Part shown: piece after piece, positions 9,009-17,207 of the stretch
How the letters are laid out: every line of letters begins with the position of its first letter
Position numbering within the stretch: the first letter of the stretch is position 1
From: Pararhodobacter zhoushanensis
GTDB taxonomy: Bacteria; Pseudomonadota; Alphaproteobacteria; Rhodobacterales; Rhodobacteraceae
DNA: 64,000 bases
Assembly (NCBI RefSeq): GCF_025949695.1
Contig: NZ_JAPDFL010000001.1
Coordinates: 1-64,000, forward strand
Reading direction: 5' to 3'
The notes under the pieces: model-generated
What the model saw: the letters and a program-made list of their open reading frames with translations, nothing else
What the model was told of the DNA's origin: nothing
The model's database searches: none
Program-made: the position numbers and the translations under genes

Positions 9009-9818
9009 TCACACGCTGACCGTTACCCCCGGAAGACGCAGCGCGGTCATCAGATCGCGCAGCTCTTGCCGGGCGGCAACGTTTGAGATGTTCATCTGCT
9101 CGACACCCGTGTCACGCAGATCCAGCAAGGTCAGCCCGCGCGGGAACAGCTCGCGGAAGATGACCCGCTCGGAAAAGCCGGGCGCCACGCGGAAACCGAT
9201 CCGCTTGGACAGCGCCTCGAGCGCCTCACCGACCTTGCGCTTGTTGTGCATCTGCTGCGCGCCAAGCCGGTTGCGCACAACCATCCAGTCAATCGGTTTA
9301 AGGCCTGCCTGCGCGCGCAATTGCCGGGCCTGCCAGACCATTTCCGCATAAATCGACGGACCCAGCACCGTGTTGGTCTCAGAATCGATCCGGGCCAGCA
9401 GGTCAAAGTCGATGAAGCTGTCATTCATCGGCGTGATCAGCGTATCGGCCAGCGAATGCGCCACCTGGCTCAGCCGCGTATGGCTGCCGGGGCAGTCGAT
9501 AAGGATGAAATCACACGTCTCATCCAGCCCGGCCATGGCCTCGGACAGACGATGGTCGTTGATGTTCTCATTCGGACCCAGCTGGGCCGCGTCCACCTCG
9601 GGCAGCTCGCGGTAGTCCGGGCTGGGCAAGGTGATGCCTTCGCGCGCGCAATATGCCACGCGGTTTTCAATATAGCGGCCAAAAGTGCGTTGGCGGACAT
9701 CCAGATCCAGTGCCCCGACGCGATGCCCCATCCGGGCCAGCGCCGTTGCAATATGCATCGCGGTGGTCGATTTGCCCGACCCGCCCTTTTCATTGCCGGT
9801 GACGATAATATGCGCCAC
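9009..9818 (-). CDS. mipZ: Cell-division plane positioning ATPase MipZ (ParA/MinD superfamily)
   Basis: MipZ forms a gradient from the ParB-bound poles and blocks FtsZ polymerisation away from midcell in alphaproteobacteria. The 269-residue protein has the deviant Walker A GNEKGGSGKST at the N-terminus, ALDLDVRQRTFGRYIENR (switch I, with the MipZ-typical RQ-T-RY pattern) and FILIDCPGSHTRL (Walker B/switch II). I chose the GTG start at the conserved VAHIIVTGN, preceded by AGGGAAGAAC; the longer frame has an arginine-rich unconserved extension. MipZ is found in alphaproteobacteria without MinCD and supports the taxonomic reading. Confidence 0.9.
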   Translation of the reverse strand: MAHIIVTGNEKGGSGKSTTAMHIATALARMGHRVGALDLDVRQRTFGRYIENRVAYCAREGITLPSPDYRELPEVDAAQLGPNENINDHRLSEAMAGLDETCDFILIDCPGSHTRLSQVAHSLADTLITPMNDSFIDFDLLARIDSETNTVLGPSIYAEMVWQARQLRAQAGLKPIDWMVVRNRLGAQQMHNKRKVGEALEALSKRIGFRVAPGFSERVIFRELFPRGLTLLDLRDTGVEQMNISNVAARQELRDLMTALRLPGVTVSV

Positions 9819-9909
9819 GTTCTTCCCTGCTCTTGCTGCGCCCGGTTCGACGCGCCCGGACAATAAGCCGGGGAGCGGCGGGGGGAAGCGGAAAGCCGCC
9901 GAAAGACGG

Positions 9910-11094
9910 TTACTCGATCGGAGTCCCGAAGATCGCGATGGCCACGGCGAGCAGCGCAAGCGCCGCATGCCGGGCGGCGCGGACCGGCCGGTCCGGCCAG
10001 ACGCGCCACGCGGCAATCGCCGCCTGCACGGCGTAATACGCGGCAAACGCCCGCGAGGCATAGGCGATGATCTGGAACACATCCGCGACCCAGGTGATCC
10101 CCAGCCCCACCGCGACGGTCAGCGCATAGGCGTGGCGCTGGGTGATGCGCTGACGACTGAGTTCGGCGATCAGCCCACCCGACCCGCCGGTATCCGCCAC
10201 CGCCGCCGAAAACTGAGCGGCCAGCGCGGCGGCGACCAGCACCAGCGGCAACAGGGGTGAGATGACACCCATCATATCGACGATGGCGGTTTCAGACAGC
10301 GACATGCCGGCGGGATCGAAAGCATAGGTCACCAGCGCGATATAGATCAGGTAAATCGCCGTTGAGACGATCTGCGCCAGCCGCATCGAGTTGATCCGCG
10401 TCTGCGCCTTGTATTGCGCGCCCAGATAGCGCGAGGTCTCGAAGCCCTGCACCGTCACGATCAGGCCAAAGCCCAGCGTCAGCGCGGCCCAGCCTGTCTC
10501 GTGAACCTCGCTGATAACAAGCGTCCCTTCGACTGCCTTGCCGCCGGTGAACACCGCCAGCGCCAGCAGCAACCCGGCGATGATCGCCAGCTTCAGCGCC
10601 ACGCTGGCGTATTCCATCCGCTCCAGCGTCTTGAACCCGCGCGTCCAGCCGACGACCAGAATCAGCGCATAGATCGCGCTGGTCATCAGCCGCGCGTTGA
10701 ACGGAGAGGCGAAAGGCGTGAGCGACAGGGCGAAGCTGCCAAAGAGGTTGAGGTAATAGGCCACCGACACCATGAAGGCGAAACCCAGCAGGGCCGAGGC
10801 CAACGACTCGGCCCAGACCGGTTTCGCCGTGCCGTCATCACCAATCGCGCGGATGTTGTCGCGGATGGCCGCGCCATAGCCCCAGGCCACCAAACACAGC
10901 AGCGCCATCGCCAGCGGTGCAAAGCGACCATAGGCGTGGTTGAGCAGCGGCCCCAGCACCAGAAAGCCCGACCCGATGATCGAGGCCAGCGGCGTCACCA
11001 TCGCGCGCCAGACCGGGGCTTTGCGCAGGGCGGGCAGCGACAAGAGCGCGCCGGTGATCAGGATGGTCGCGGCGATGGCAAGGTTGAACAGCAT
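9910..11094 (-). CDS. APC-superfamily-like membrane permease
   Basis: This is a 394-residue integral membrane protein with about 10-11 hydrophobic segments. The N-terminus has PLASIIGSGFLVLGPLL, a pattern like the first unwound helix of APC amino-acid/polyamine transporters, and TVQGFETSRYLGAQY further on matches their conserved FE-motif helix. The transported solute cannot be told. It lies between rpmE and mipZ on the same strand, separated from rpmE by a hairpin, so it is probably an independent transcript. Confidence 0.7.
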   Translation of the reverse strand: MLFNLAIAATILITGALLSLPALRKAPVWRAMVTPLASIIGSGFLVLGPLLNHAYGRFAPLAMALLCLVAWGYGAAIRDNIRAIGDDGTAKPVWAESLASALLGFAFMVSVAYYLNLFGSFALSLTPFASPFNARLMTSAIYALILVVGWTRGFKTLERMEYASVALKLAIIAGLLLALAVFTGGKAVEGTLVISEVHETGWAALTLGFGLIVTVQGFETSRYLGAQYKAQTRINSMRLAQIVSTAIYLIYIALVTYAFDPAGMSLSETAIVDMMGVISPLLPLVLVAAALAAQFSAAVADTGGSGGLIAELSRQRITQRHAYALTVAVGLGITWVADVFQIIAYASRAFAAYYAVQAAIAAWRVWPDRPVRAARHAALALLAVAIAIFGTPIE

Positions 11095-11116
11095 CGTTGG
11101 CCTTTGGAATGCAGAA

Positions 11117-11138
11117 CGCCGCTACGGATGTAGCGGCG
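11117..11138 (-). terminator. Hairpin downstream of rpmE (probable terminator)
   Basis: An 8-bp CGCCGCTA/TAGCGGCG stem with a 6-nt loop lies 28 bp past the rpmE stop. The following T-run is weak (TTCTGC), so it may act with Rho. Confidence 0.45.
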
Positions 11139-11166
11139 CTCAACGTCTTTGCAAACGGGGGTAGGT

Positions 11167-11388
11167 TTAGAAACCCAGGCCCGAGTATTTGTTCTTGAAC
11201 TTCGACACGCGGCCGCCGGTGTCCATCAGACGCGAGGTGCCGCCGGTCCAGGCCGGGTGCACCGACGGGTCGATGTCCAGCGACATGCTGTCGCCTTCTT
11301 TGCCCCAGGTCGATTTCATCTGCACGATCGTGCCGTCAACCAGCTTGACGTTGATGACGTGATAGTCGGGGTGAATATCTGCTCTCAT
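11167..11388 (-). CDS. rpmE: 50S ribosomal protein L31
   Basis: This is a 73-residue L31 of the large ribosomal subunit: [44 protein letters not shown] and [15 protein letters not shown]. The four zinc-ligand cysteines of the C+ form are absent, as is normal for alphaproteobacterial L31. Of two adjacent ATGs I chose the second (11388) because it gives a 7-nt gap to AGGAG. It follows rplS by 11 bp in the same operon. Confidence 0.95.
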   Translation of the reverse strand: MRADIHPDYHVINVKLVDGTIVQMKSTWGKEGDSMSLDIDPSVHPAWTGGTSRLMDTGGRVSKFKNKYSGLGF

Positions 11389-11399
11389 CATCCGGCTCC

Positions 11400-11777
11400 T
11401 TACTCAGCGCCCATCGGACGGTAGTTGGTCTTTTCAACGATACGCGCCGACTTACCGCGACGATCGCGCAGGTAGTACAGCTTGGCGCGACGAACGCGAC
11501 CGCGGCGAACAACCTCGATGCTGTCGATGTTGGTCGAATAGAGCGGGAACATCCGCTCGACGCCTTCACCGAACGAGATCTTGCGCACGGTGAACGAGGC
11601 GGCGATGTTCTTGCCACCGCTGCGGCCGATGCAGACGCCTTCAAACGCCTGAACGCGCGAGCGGGTGCCCTCGGTCACTTTGTAGCCGACACGGATGGTG
11701 TCACCGGCCTTGAAATCCGGAATGGTCTTGCCGAGCGAGGCGATCTGCTCGGCTTCGAGTTCTGCGATCAGGTTCAT
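11400..11777 (-). CDS. rplS: 50S ribosomal protein L19
   Basis: This is a 125-residue L19, at the 30S/50S interface. It has [48 protein letters not shown] and [24 protein letters not shown], all typical. The ATG at 11777 is preceded by AGGAGAAGATCAG. In most proteobacteria rplS follows trmD directly; here trmD ends 2.2 kb away and a defence-type gene lies between, so rplS and rpmE appear to run from their own promoter. Confidence 0.97.
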   Translation of the reverse strand: MNLIAELEAEQIASLGKTIPDFKAGDTIRVGYKVTEGTRSRVQAFEGVCIGRSGGKNIAASFTVRKISFGEGVERMFPLYSTNIDSIEVVRRGRVRRAKLYYLRDRRGKSARIVEKTNYRPMGAE

Positions 11778-11993
11778 CTGATCTTCTCCTATCATGCTCA
11801 CGGTTGGCCCGCGAAGGTCTGTGCCGATGCAGAGCTCTGGTCTTCACCCGGGTCCCGCTTGCCCGCAAGGGGAAGCAGCCCGACAGAGATACGATCGTCG
11901 TTCCTGTGCGATCCGTTTGTTCCGTGATCCGCCGAAGAAGGCAGGGCCCAAACGAAAACGGCCCGGCGGGCGATTCCGCCCCCGGACGAGCGC

Positions 11994-12022
11994 GGTATAG
12001 GGCTTGCGAGGGGGTGGGTCAA
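11994..12022 (-). promoter_or_regulatory. Probable sigma-70 promoter of rplS-rpmE
   Basis: Minus-strand TTGACC (12022-12017), a 17-bp spacer and TATACC (11999-11994) form the best promoter in the 318-bp gap between the Abi-type gene and rplS. The resulting 5' leader would be about 210 nt and GC-rich. Nothing else was recognised in this gap (11778-12095). Confidence 0.6.
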
Positions 12023-12095
12023 GCGGGGGTTGGGGAAGATTTGGGGCGTTTCGACGGTGAGTTGCCCGGAAGCAACTGCGCAAACCGTGCAAACC

Positions 12096-13079
12096 TCAGT
12101 TCCAAGCCGACGTCGTCTCCCAACCCGTGGGGAAACCCGCAGAAGCCGTAGAAATTTCTGCGGCAAGAGTTTTCTCGCTCACCAGCTTGGCAAAGCGATG
12201 ATGCCATTCAGTTTTGGGGTGAATTCGTTTCAAAAGGAATACGATAGCCATCAGCGCTCCATACAAGCGTGCAGAGTGCTGCTGGTCGATCTTCCCGCGA
12301 TCCGTCCGCATGTGATCGAAATCGGGAAGCTGACCAAGTTTTTGAAAACCGGGCGCGTTCGTGAGCACCTTATTCCACATCCTTGAATGATGCGCGCAGG
12401 CATTCCGCACCTCATTCAAACTCGCCATCCAGGAAATCAAAGTTTTTTGCTCGAGCGCGGGATGGATCAAGGCGCAGATTGCACTCATGTTCCTGTCTGA
12501 AAGATAGCGAAAAGTATAGGATAGGTTCCCCCAGTCCCACCCCCCAGCCGCAATCCAAATAGGCGGATGACCTGCATAAGTTCGGCGGAAATGCTTTGCA
12601 AATTCTTCGTTCGACCGCGCGAAGGCTTCGTCAAGCCCTGACAGAAAACTGTCTAGTGGTAGCTCACCCGTTATTGCGTCACGCGCGGCTAAATGTGCGT
12701 TGTAACTTCTTAGGTCTCGGTGCGCGTGCGCGCCGTGCGCACCCAAAACTTCGACCAAAAAAGCCCGCATCGCTATCTCGATCCGCTCGAGAGCGTCGGA
12801 GATCATCAGGCGGATTTCTTTGTCGTACAGATAAAAATCCAATACATGGTCGAAAGTCGTGCCCTTAACGAAGCGATCACAGCGGACCAACCGACCACCC
12901 TCCGCGGGCAATACGCAGAAATCCCGAAACGGGTACCAATAGGCACTGAGTCGATAATAGCCGATCCGTGAAAAACACCGTTCTGCGTAGTGTTCATCGG
13001 AAAAGAGCATCCCCCGTTCCTTGAGGATATCAATATTGGAACGGATATCCCTGAACGGCTTCAGGTACGGCAGCATCAT
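12096..13079 (-). CDS. Abi_2 (AbiD/AbiF-like) abortive-infection family protein with HEPN motif
   Basis: This 327-residue protein has the Abi_2 signature: an N-terminal DILKERGMLFSDE, RIGYYRLSAYWYPFR (39-52), YDKEIRLMISDALERIEIAMR (85-105) and an EVRNACAHHSRMWN motif (223-236). R225-N226-x3-H230 is the RN-x3-H catalytic pattern of HEPN ribonucleases, so an RNA-cleaving phage-defence role is a fair inference; AbiD/AbiF family members abort phage infection in lactococci. It appears less GC-rich than its neighbours and interrupts the trmD-rplS order, both signs of acquisition. No cognate antitoxin gene was seen. A dedicated promoter and operator lie upstream. Confidence 0.85.
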   Translation of the reverse strand: MMLPYLKPFRDIRSNIDILKERGMLFSDEHYAERCFSRIGYYRLSAYWYPFRDFCVLPAEGGRLVRCDRFVKGTTFDHVLDFYLYDKEIRLMISDALERIEIAMRAFLVEVLGAHGAHAHRDLRSYNAHLAARDAITGELPLDSFLSGLDEAFARSNEEFAKHFRRTYAGHPPIWIAAGGWDWGNLSYTFRYLSDRNMSAICALIHPALEQKTLISWMASLNEVRNACAHHSRMWNKVLTNAPGFQKLGQLPDFDHMRTDRGKIDQQHSARLYGALMAIVFLLKRIHPKTEWHHRFAKLVSEKTLAAEISTASAGFPTGWETTSAWN

Positions 13080-13403
13080 TCGAAGGCGTTCTCAATATGA
13101 GAAGACCGGCCCGTAACAAGGCGACGAGGCCAAGCCAGGGGAGCCGGTCATAAGGTCCACATTAGCTAATTCGTGGGCACGAACACGTCAAGCTTCTTGT
13201 TGCGCTTTTCGCAACGCTCGCGTGTCCTGCAACAGTGCTTTGAGTGTTCCTGAACACGGCTCGTGGACGCACACCGTACCCCTCGGTGTCCTAGATTCGT
13301 CGCGACGGGCCAACCGACCGCATGAGGGGTTTCCCCCTTGACCTCCCCCCATTCCCCCCCATCATCAGTCTAAATACCCTCATCCCGCCGGAGACCCTGC
13401 CCC
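13080..13403. other. Divergent intergenic region between the Abi-type gene and a broken exported-protein gene
   Basis: This is a 324-bp gap. It holds the Abi promoter/operator described separately and a second 14-bp palindrome GTGTTC-CT-GAACAC at 13244-13257. There is also a C-rich tract before the plus-strand gene. No further ORF or RNA was recognised. Confidence 0.5.
13163..13191 (-). promoter_or_regulatory. Promoter with embedded palindromic operator for the Abi-type gene
   Basis: On the minus strand TTGACG (13191-13186) and TAGCTA (13168-13163) are 17 bp apart. The spacer contains a perfect inverted repeat TTCGTG-CC-CACGAA (13170-13183). A repressor bound there would cover the promoter; no adjacent repressor gene is present. 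Confidence 0.55.
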
Positions 13404-13933
13404 TTGCCCCGCCAGCCCGTGACCCGCCTGACCTTCGCCGCTGCGATCACTGCAAGCCTGACCTTCCCCGCCCTTGCCGAACCCACCAACCCCAACGAGC
13501 GCAGCAGCCTGTATGGCGAGACGCGCAGCTGGCTGGTGGAGGCGCTGCATGATGACAGCGGCTTCTCTGGGTGCCGGGCGACGATCCCGTTGCAAGAGGG
13601 GGGCCGCTGTTGCTGGAGCGGAGCTTCGACGCGCTGGAGGGGTGGACGATGTATGTGCCCAGCCCGCAAACCCCCGAGGAGAAGGGCAGCACCAGCGCGC
13701 CCGGTCTGTTCATCGTTGATGGCGAGGAACTGCCGGTAACCTATGACTTGCTCGGCCACGGCTGGGCGGCGCAGCCGCTGACCGAGGTGATGCGGCAGCG
13801 GTTGATGGACGGGAACTATTTCAGCGCGGCGCTTGAGGGCGACCCGGCGCGGGAGTGGATCCTGAACGGGTCGACCGCCGCGATGGATCTGGCGCAGGAA
13901 TGCTACGAGCGGCAGGGCGCGATCTGGCGTTAA
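13404..13933 (+). pseudogene. Exported hypothetical protein, frameshifted
   Basis: The first frame begins MPRQPVTRLTFAAAITASLTF with an ALA signal-peptidase site and runs to ALHDDSG. The conserved-looking continuation (QRLLWVPGDDPVARGGPLLL to YERQGAIWR) is in another frame, joined near 13551-13560. Restoring one missing base there gives a single protein of about 176 residues. No family is recognised; the product would be periplasmic. Either the gene is broken or one base is missing from the assembly. It converges on trmD, ending 3 bp before it. Confidence 0.65.
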
Positions 13934-13936
13934 CCG

Positions 13937-14746
13937 TCAGGGCTTTTCGCGGCGGGCCCACATATCCGGGCGGCGCTCGCGGGTGATCCGCTCGGCCTGC
14001 GCGCGGCGCCATTTGGCGATTTCGGCGTGGTTACCCGACAGCAGAACCGGCGGGATCTCGCGGCCTTCCCACACAGCGGGCTTGGTGTATTGCGGGTGTT
14101 CCAGCAACCCGCTGGAATGGCTTTCTTCCTCGGTCGAGGCGGCATTGCCCAGCACGCCGGGCAGCAGGCGCACGGTGGCATCGAGCACGGCCTGCGCGGC
14201 GATCTCGCCGCCGGTCAGGACGAAATCCCCCAGCGAGACCTCTTCGATGGCGAAATGTTCGAGCACGCGCTCATCGACACCCTCGAACCGGCCACACAGC
14301 AGGGTGATGCCGTCGCCGGCGGCAAAGCGGCGGGCCATCGCCTGATCAAAGGGCGTGCCGCGCGGCGAGAGGTAAACCACCGGCCAGCGCGGGCGCGGTC
14401 CAGTGCCGATCTCGGCCATGCGCAACGCGCGGGCAAGGATGTCGGCGCGCAGCACCATCCCGGCACCACCACCCGCAGGCGTGTCATCGACGTTGCGGTG
14501 CCTGCCCTCGCCAAAGGGGCGCAGATCGAGCGTGTCGAGCGACCACAGGCCCCGGTCCAGCGCCTTGCCGGTCAGCGACTGACCGAGCACGCCGGGGAAA
14601 GCATCGGGGAACAGGGTGATGATCTTGGCGGCCCAAGCGCTCTTGATGCGCGGCGGGCCGCCCATCAGATCGCGCGGCTGGCCTGTGACACTCATCGCCA
14701 CACGCCCGTGCGAGCGGCGGGGGGCGGGCGTGTCGTCGTCGCTCAT
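13937..14746 (-). CDS. trmD: tRNA (guanine-N1)-methyltransferase
   Basis: TrmD makes m1G37 in tRNAs reading CNN codons and prevents +1 frameshifting. The 269-residue protein has the SPOUT-fold trefoil-knot motifs: KIITLFPDAFPGVL, LSPRGTPFDQAMARR, CGRFEGVDERVLEHFAIEEVSLGDFVLTGGE and LLSGNHAEIAKWRR. It has an N-terminal extension of about 38 residues before the conserved start. The ATG overlaps the rimM stop (ATGA), which supports the long start. It is followed on the other strand by a broken gene rather than by rplS. Confidence 0.96.
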   Translation of the reverse strand: MSDDDTPAPRRSHGRVAMSVTGQPRDLMGGPPRIKSAWAAKIITLFPDAFPGVLGQSLTGKALDRGLWSLDTLDLRPFGEGRHRNVDDTPAGGGAGMVLRADILARALRMAEIGTGPRPRWPVVYLSPRGTPFDQAMARRFAAGDGITLLCGRFEGVDERVLEHFAIEEVSLGDFVLTGGEIAAQAVLDATVRLLPGVLGNAASTEEESHSSGLLEHPQYTKPAVWEGREIPPVLLSGNHAEIAKWRRAQAERITRERRPDMWARREKP

Positions 14747-15246
14747 TCAAACAGACCCTCGGGCGGATCGACGATGACCCGGCCCGAGGCCAGATCGACG
14801 GTCGGCACGATGGCCAGCGTGAAGGGGATCAGCGCGCTGCCCTTGGCCGGGATCTGGATTTCCAGCAGATCGCCCGCACCGTGGTTCTGGACCGAGGTAA
14901 CACGGCCCAGTTCGGTCCCGCCCGTGTCAAGCACGGTCAGGCCGATCAGATCGGCGTGGTAGAATTCATCATCCGGCAGGCTGGGCAGCTTGTCGCGGTC
15001 GGCGTAAAGCCGGGTGCCACGCAGCGCCTCGGCTTCTTCGCGCGACGCAATGCCGGACAGGCGCGCGGACAGCCCGTTGGGCACCGGCGAGCCAAGCTTG
15101 ACGGTGAAGCTGCGCTTGCCGTCTTCGGTATAAAGCGGGGCATAGGCGCCGATCGCCTCGGGCTGGGCGCAGAAGCTTTTCAGCCGCACCTCACCCCGGA
15201 CGCCAAAGGCTCCGGCAATCGCTCCGACACAGACACGCTCGCCCAT
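14743..15246 (-). CDS. rimM: 16S rRNA processing/maturation factor RimM
   Basis: RimM binds S19 and helps mature the 30S head. The 167-residue protein starts MGERVCVGAIAGAFGVRGEV (beta-barrel domain 1), with SREEAEALRGTRLYADRDKLP and the PRC-barrel part DEFYHADLIGLTVLDTGG, and ends IVDPPEGLFE. The ATG at 15246 has AGGGG five bases upstream and is preferred to a GTG two codons earlier. It is coupled to trmD by an ATGA overlap and lies 8 bp after bluB. Confidence 0.95.
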   Translation of the reverse strand: MGERVCVGAIAGAFGVRGEVRLKSFCAQPEAIGAYAPLYTEDGKRSFTVKLGSPVPNGLSARLSGIASREEAEALRGTRLYADRDKLPSLPDDEFYHADLIGLTVLDTGGTELGRVTSVQNHGAGDLLEIQIPAKGSALIPFTLAIVPTVDLASGRVIVDPPEGLFE

Positions 15247-15254
15247 GATCACCC

Positions 15255-15890
15255 CTATCGTCGTTCTATCGGCACAGCGAGGCTGCGCTGTTCCCAGCCC
15301 GCGCGTTCCAGTTCCGGTTCGTCATCGCTGGTTTCAGGCCAGCCGATGCACAGATAGGCAACCAGCCGCCAACCGGCGTCAATCCCCAGATCGACCGAGA
15401 GCTGGTCGGCGTCAAGGATCGAGACCCAGCCCATCCCCAAGCCTTCGGCGCGCAGCATCAGCCAGAGCTGCATCACCGCGCCCGCGACGGAATAGCGCCG
15501 CATCTCGGGCATGGTCTGCGCCCCAAGGCCCGAGCCTTTGACCGTGCTCTCGTCGCAGAACACGGCCAGCTGAACGGGCGCTTCGCGCATGCCGGTCAGT
15601 TTGAGACCGGCATAGAGCGTGGCGCGCTCGCCGTCATACCCTTGCAAGGCGGCCGTATTGGCCGCCTTGAAGTTGCGCAGGGCGGCGTCCCGCGCGGCGG
15701 GGCTTTCGACCCTGACGATGCGCCAGGGCTCCGACAGCCCGACCGAGGGTGCCAGACGAAAGGCAGTCAGGCACCGTTCCAACGCGTCCTCATCCACCGG
15801 GTCCGACCGGAAGCGGCGCACATCGCGCCGCCACCGCACCAGATCCGCCAGCTGCGCGCGGAACGTTTCGCTGAACGCCCCGTCTTGCAT
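15255..15890 (-). CDS. bluB: 5,6-dimethylbenzimidazole synthase
   Basis: BluB cannibalises FMNH2 with O2 to give dimethylbenzimidazole, the lower ligand of cobalamin. The 211-residue protein belongs to the flavin nitroreductase fold, with the BluB features WRRDVRRFRSDPV, LAPSVGLSEPWRIVRV, ERATLYAGLKLTGMREAPVQLAVFCDE and a final LCIGWPETSDDEPELERAGWE. The ATG at 15890 lies 4 bp after the rpsP stop. A longer frame adds an Arg/Pro/Lys-rich segment overlapping rpsP and was rejected. It sits inside a ribosomal-protein operon, away from any other B12 gene in the window. Confidence 0.87.
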   Translation of the reverse strand: MQDGAFSETFRAQLADLVRWRRDVRRFRSDPVDEDALERCLTAFRLAPSVGLSEPWRIVRVESPAARDAALRNFKAANTAALQGYDGERATLYAGLKLTGMREAPVQLAVFCDESTVKGSGLGAQTMPEMRRYSVAGAVMQLWLMLRAEGLGMGWVSILDADQLSVDLGIDAGWRLVAYLCIGWPETSDDEPELERAGWEQRSLAVPIERR

Positions 15891-15894
15891 CGGC

Positions 15895-16257
15895 TTACTC
15901 AGCCGACGCCGTGGCAGCAGCTTCAGCCTTGTCGGCACGCTCTTTCGCGCGGGCGACGGCTTTCTTGCCCGGCTTGGCTTTGTTCGGGTTGTTGCGCTCG
16001 ACTTTGGCGCGGACACCGGCAGCTTCCACGAAGCGCACGACGCGGTCGGTCGGCTGCGCGCCTTTGTCCAGCCACGCCTGCACGCGCTCGATGTCCATTT
16101 TCACGCGGTCTTCGCTGTCTTTGGCCAGCAGCGGGTTATACGTGCCGACCTTTTCCAGGAAACGGCCGTCGCGCGGCATGCGGCTGTCGCACACGACGAT
16201 CGCGTAGAACGGGCGCTTTTTCGAGCCACCACGGGCGAGACGGATTTTAGTAGCCAT
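15895..16257 (-). CDS. rpsP: 30S ribosomal protein S16
   Basis: The 120-residue protein has the S16 core ([56 protein letters not shown]). It also has a Lys/Ala/Glu-rich C-terminal extension of about 35 residues, common in alphaproteobacteria. The start follows AGGAGAATACACA. It begins the rpsP-bluB-rimM-trmD run. Confidence 0.97.
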   Translation of the reverse strand: MATKIRLARGGSKKRPFYAIVVCDSRMPRDGRFLEKVGTYNPLLAKDSEDRVKMDIERVQAWLDKGAQPTDRVVRFVEAAGVRAKVERNNPNKAKPGKKAVARAKERADKAEAAATASAE

Positions 16258-16316
16258 TGTGTATTCTCCTATTGATGGCTTGTCGGACGCAGGGAACCCC
16301 CGCGCCAATTCGGGTG

Positions 16317-16613
16317 TCAGTTTTGCAGCTTCTCGTGGTGACGGATCACTTCCGAGATGATGAACGTCAGGAATTTCTTGGCGAATTCCGGGTCGAGATC
16401 GGCCTCTTTGGCCAACCATTCCAGCCGCTCGATCTGGCGCGCTTCACGCGACGGATCGGACGGCGGCAGCGCGTGTTCGGCTTTCAGCCGCCCGACGCCC
16501 TGCGTGTGCTTGAAGCGTTCGGCCAGCGTGTAGACCAGAATGGCATCCAGCCGGTCGATGCTTTCGCGGTGCTCACGCAGCAGCTCTTCGGCGCGTTGGG
16601 AATCGTCGCTCAT
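16317..16613 (-). CDS. Chorismate mutase, AroQ type
   Basis: This enzyme converts chorismate to prephenate on the route to Phe and Tyr. It is a 98-residue all-helical protein with the usual residues: [18 protein letters not shown] (helix 1 with the Arg/Asp positions), [25 protein letters not shown] and the C-terminal [16 protein letters not shown]. Its ATG overlaps the stop of the upstream GNAT gene (ATGA). It lies between ffh and rpsP, a placement I know from other Rhodobacteraceae. Confidence 0.9.
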   Translation of the reverse strand: MSDDSQRAEELLREHRESIDRLDAILVYTLAERFKHTQGVGRLKAEHALPPSDPSREARQIERLEWLAKEADLDPEFAKKFLTFIISEVIRHHEKLQN

Positions 16614-17173
16614 GCGTAAGCCTCCATGCCAGCGCCCTGCGTATCCGCAGCCGGGTGCCGCCAGATCGAGGTTGCGCCAAATTGCGGATGGGTCATGCCC
16701 CCGTCGCGGACGCAGCCAAGGCGCTCAGCCAGCGCTTCCGAACGGGTGTTGCCCTCAAGGATCACGCTGACCGCGGTGGTCCAGCCCAGCGTCTCATAGG
16801 CATAGGCACGCCCGGCCAGCGCGGCCTCGGCGGCGATGCCCTTGCCCTCGGTGCTGCTGTCCCACAGCGTCCATGCGATTTCCGGTTCGGGCCAGCCCTC
16901 GGGGAAATAGGGGCCGGTGGTGCCCAGCGCCCGGCCGGTCGCCTTGTCCTCGATCACGAAGATCCCGTAGCCGCGCATCACCCAATGCCCGACCGCATGG
17001 CCCCAGCCGCGCCAGGCCAGGTTGCGGTCCATCGGCCCGCCGGTATAGCGCGAGCGGTCCGAGGCCAGATACCCGGCGAACCCGTCGAAATCGGCCAGCC
17101 CCGGCGCGCGCAGGATCAGGCGCGGCGTCTCGATCCGGGGGACCATTTGCGCGAAGGTTTGCTCCAGCGTCAT
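16610..17173 (-). CDS. GNAT-family N-acetyltransferase (RimJ/RimL-like)
   Basis: This protein of about 187 residues begins MTLEQTFAQMVPRIETPRLIL (the beta1 ETxRLxLR motif), followed by GYGIFVIEDKATGRALGTTG and WDSSTEGKGIAAEAALAGRAYA, which is the acetyl-CoA loop region (Q/R-x-x-G-x-G/A). The ETPRLILR start is typical of the RimJ/RimL group, which acetylates ribosomal-protein or other N-termini or small molecules; the substrate is not determinable. The start at 17173 was chosen over a GTG ten codons earlier, with moderate certainty. It is in the ffh operon. Confidence 0.82.
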   Translation of the reverse strand: MTLEQTFAQMVPRIETPRLILRAPGLADFDGFAGYLASDRSRYTGGPMDRNLAWRGWGHAVGHWVMRGYGIFVIEDKATGRALGTTGPYFPEGWPEPEIAWTLWDSSTEGKGIAAEAALAGRAYAYETLGWTTAVSVILEGNTRSEALAERLGCVRDGGMTHPQFGATSIWRHPAADTQGAGMEAYA

Positions 17174-17207
17174 CGCTGTGCCCCCGCCGAGGATGCGCAC
17201 CACAGGC

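Noticed and set aside
15891..16016. A longer bluB start overlapping rpsP
   Set aside because: The extra 42 residues are Arg/Lys/Pro-rich shadows of the rpsP C-terminus read out of frame. The ATG at 15890 begins the conserved domain.
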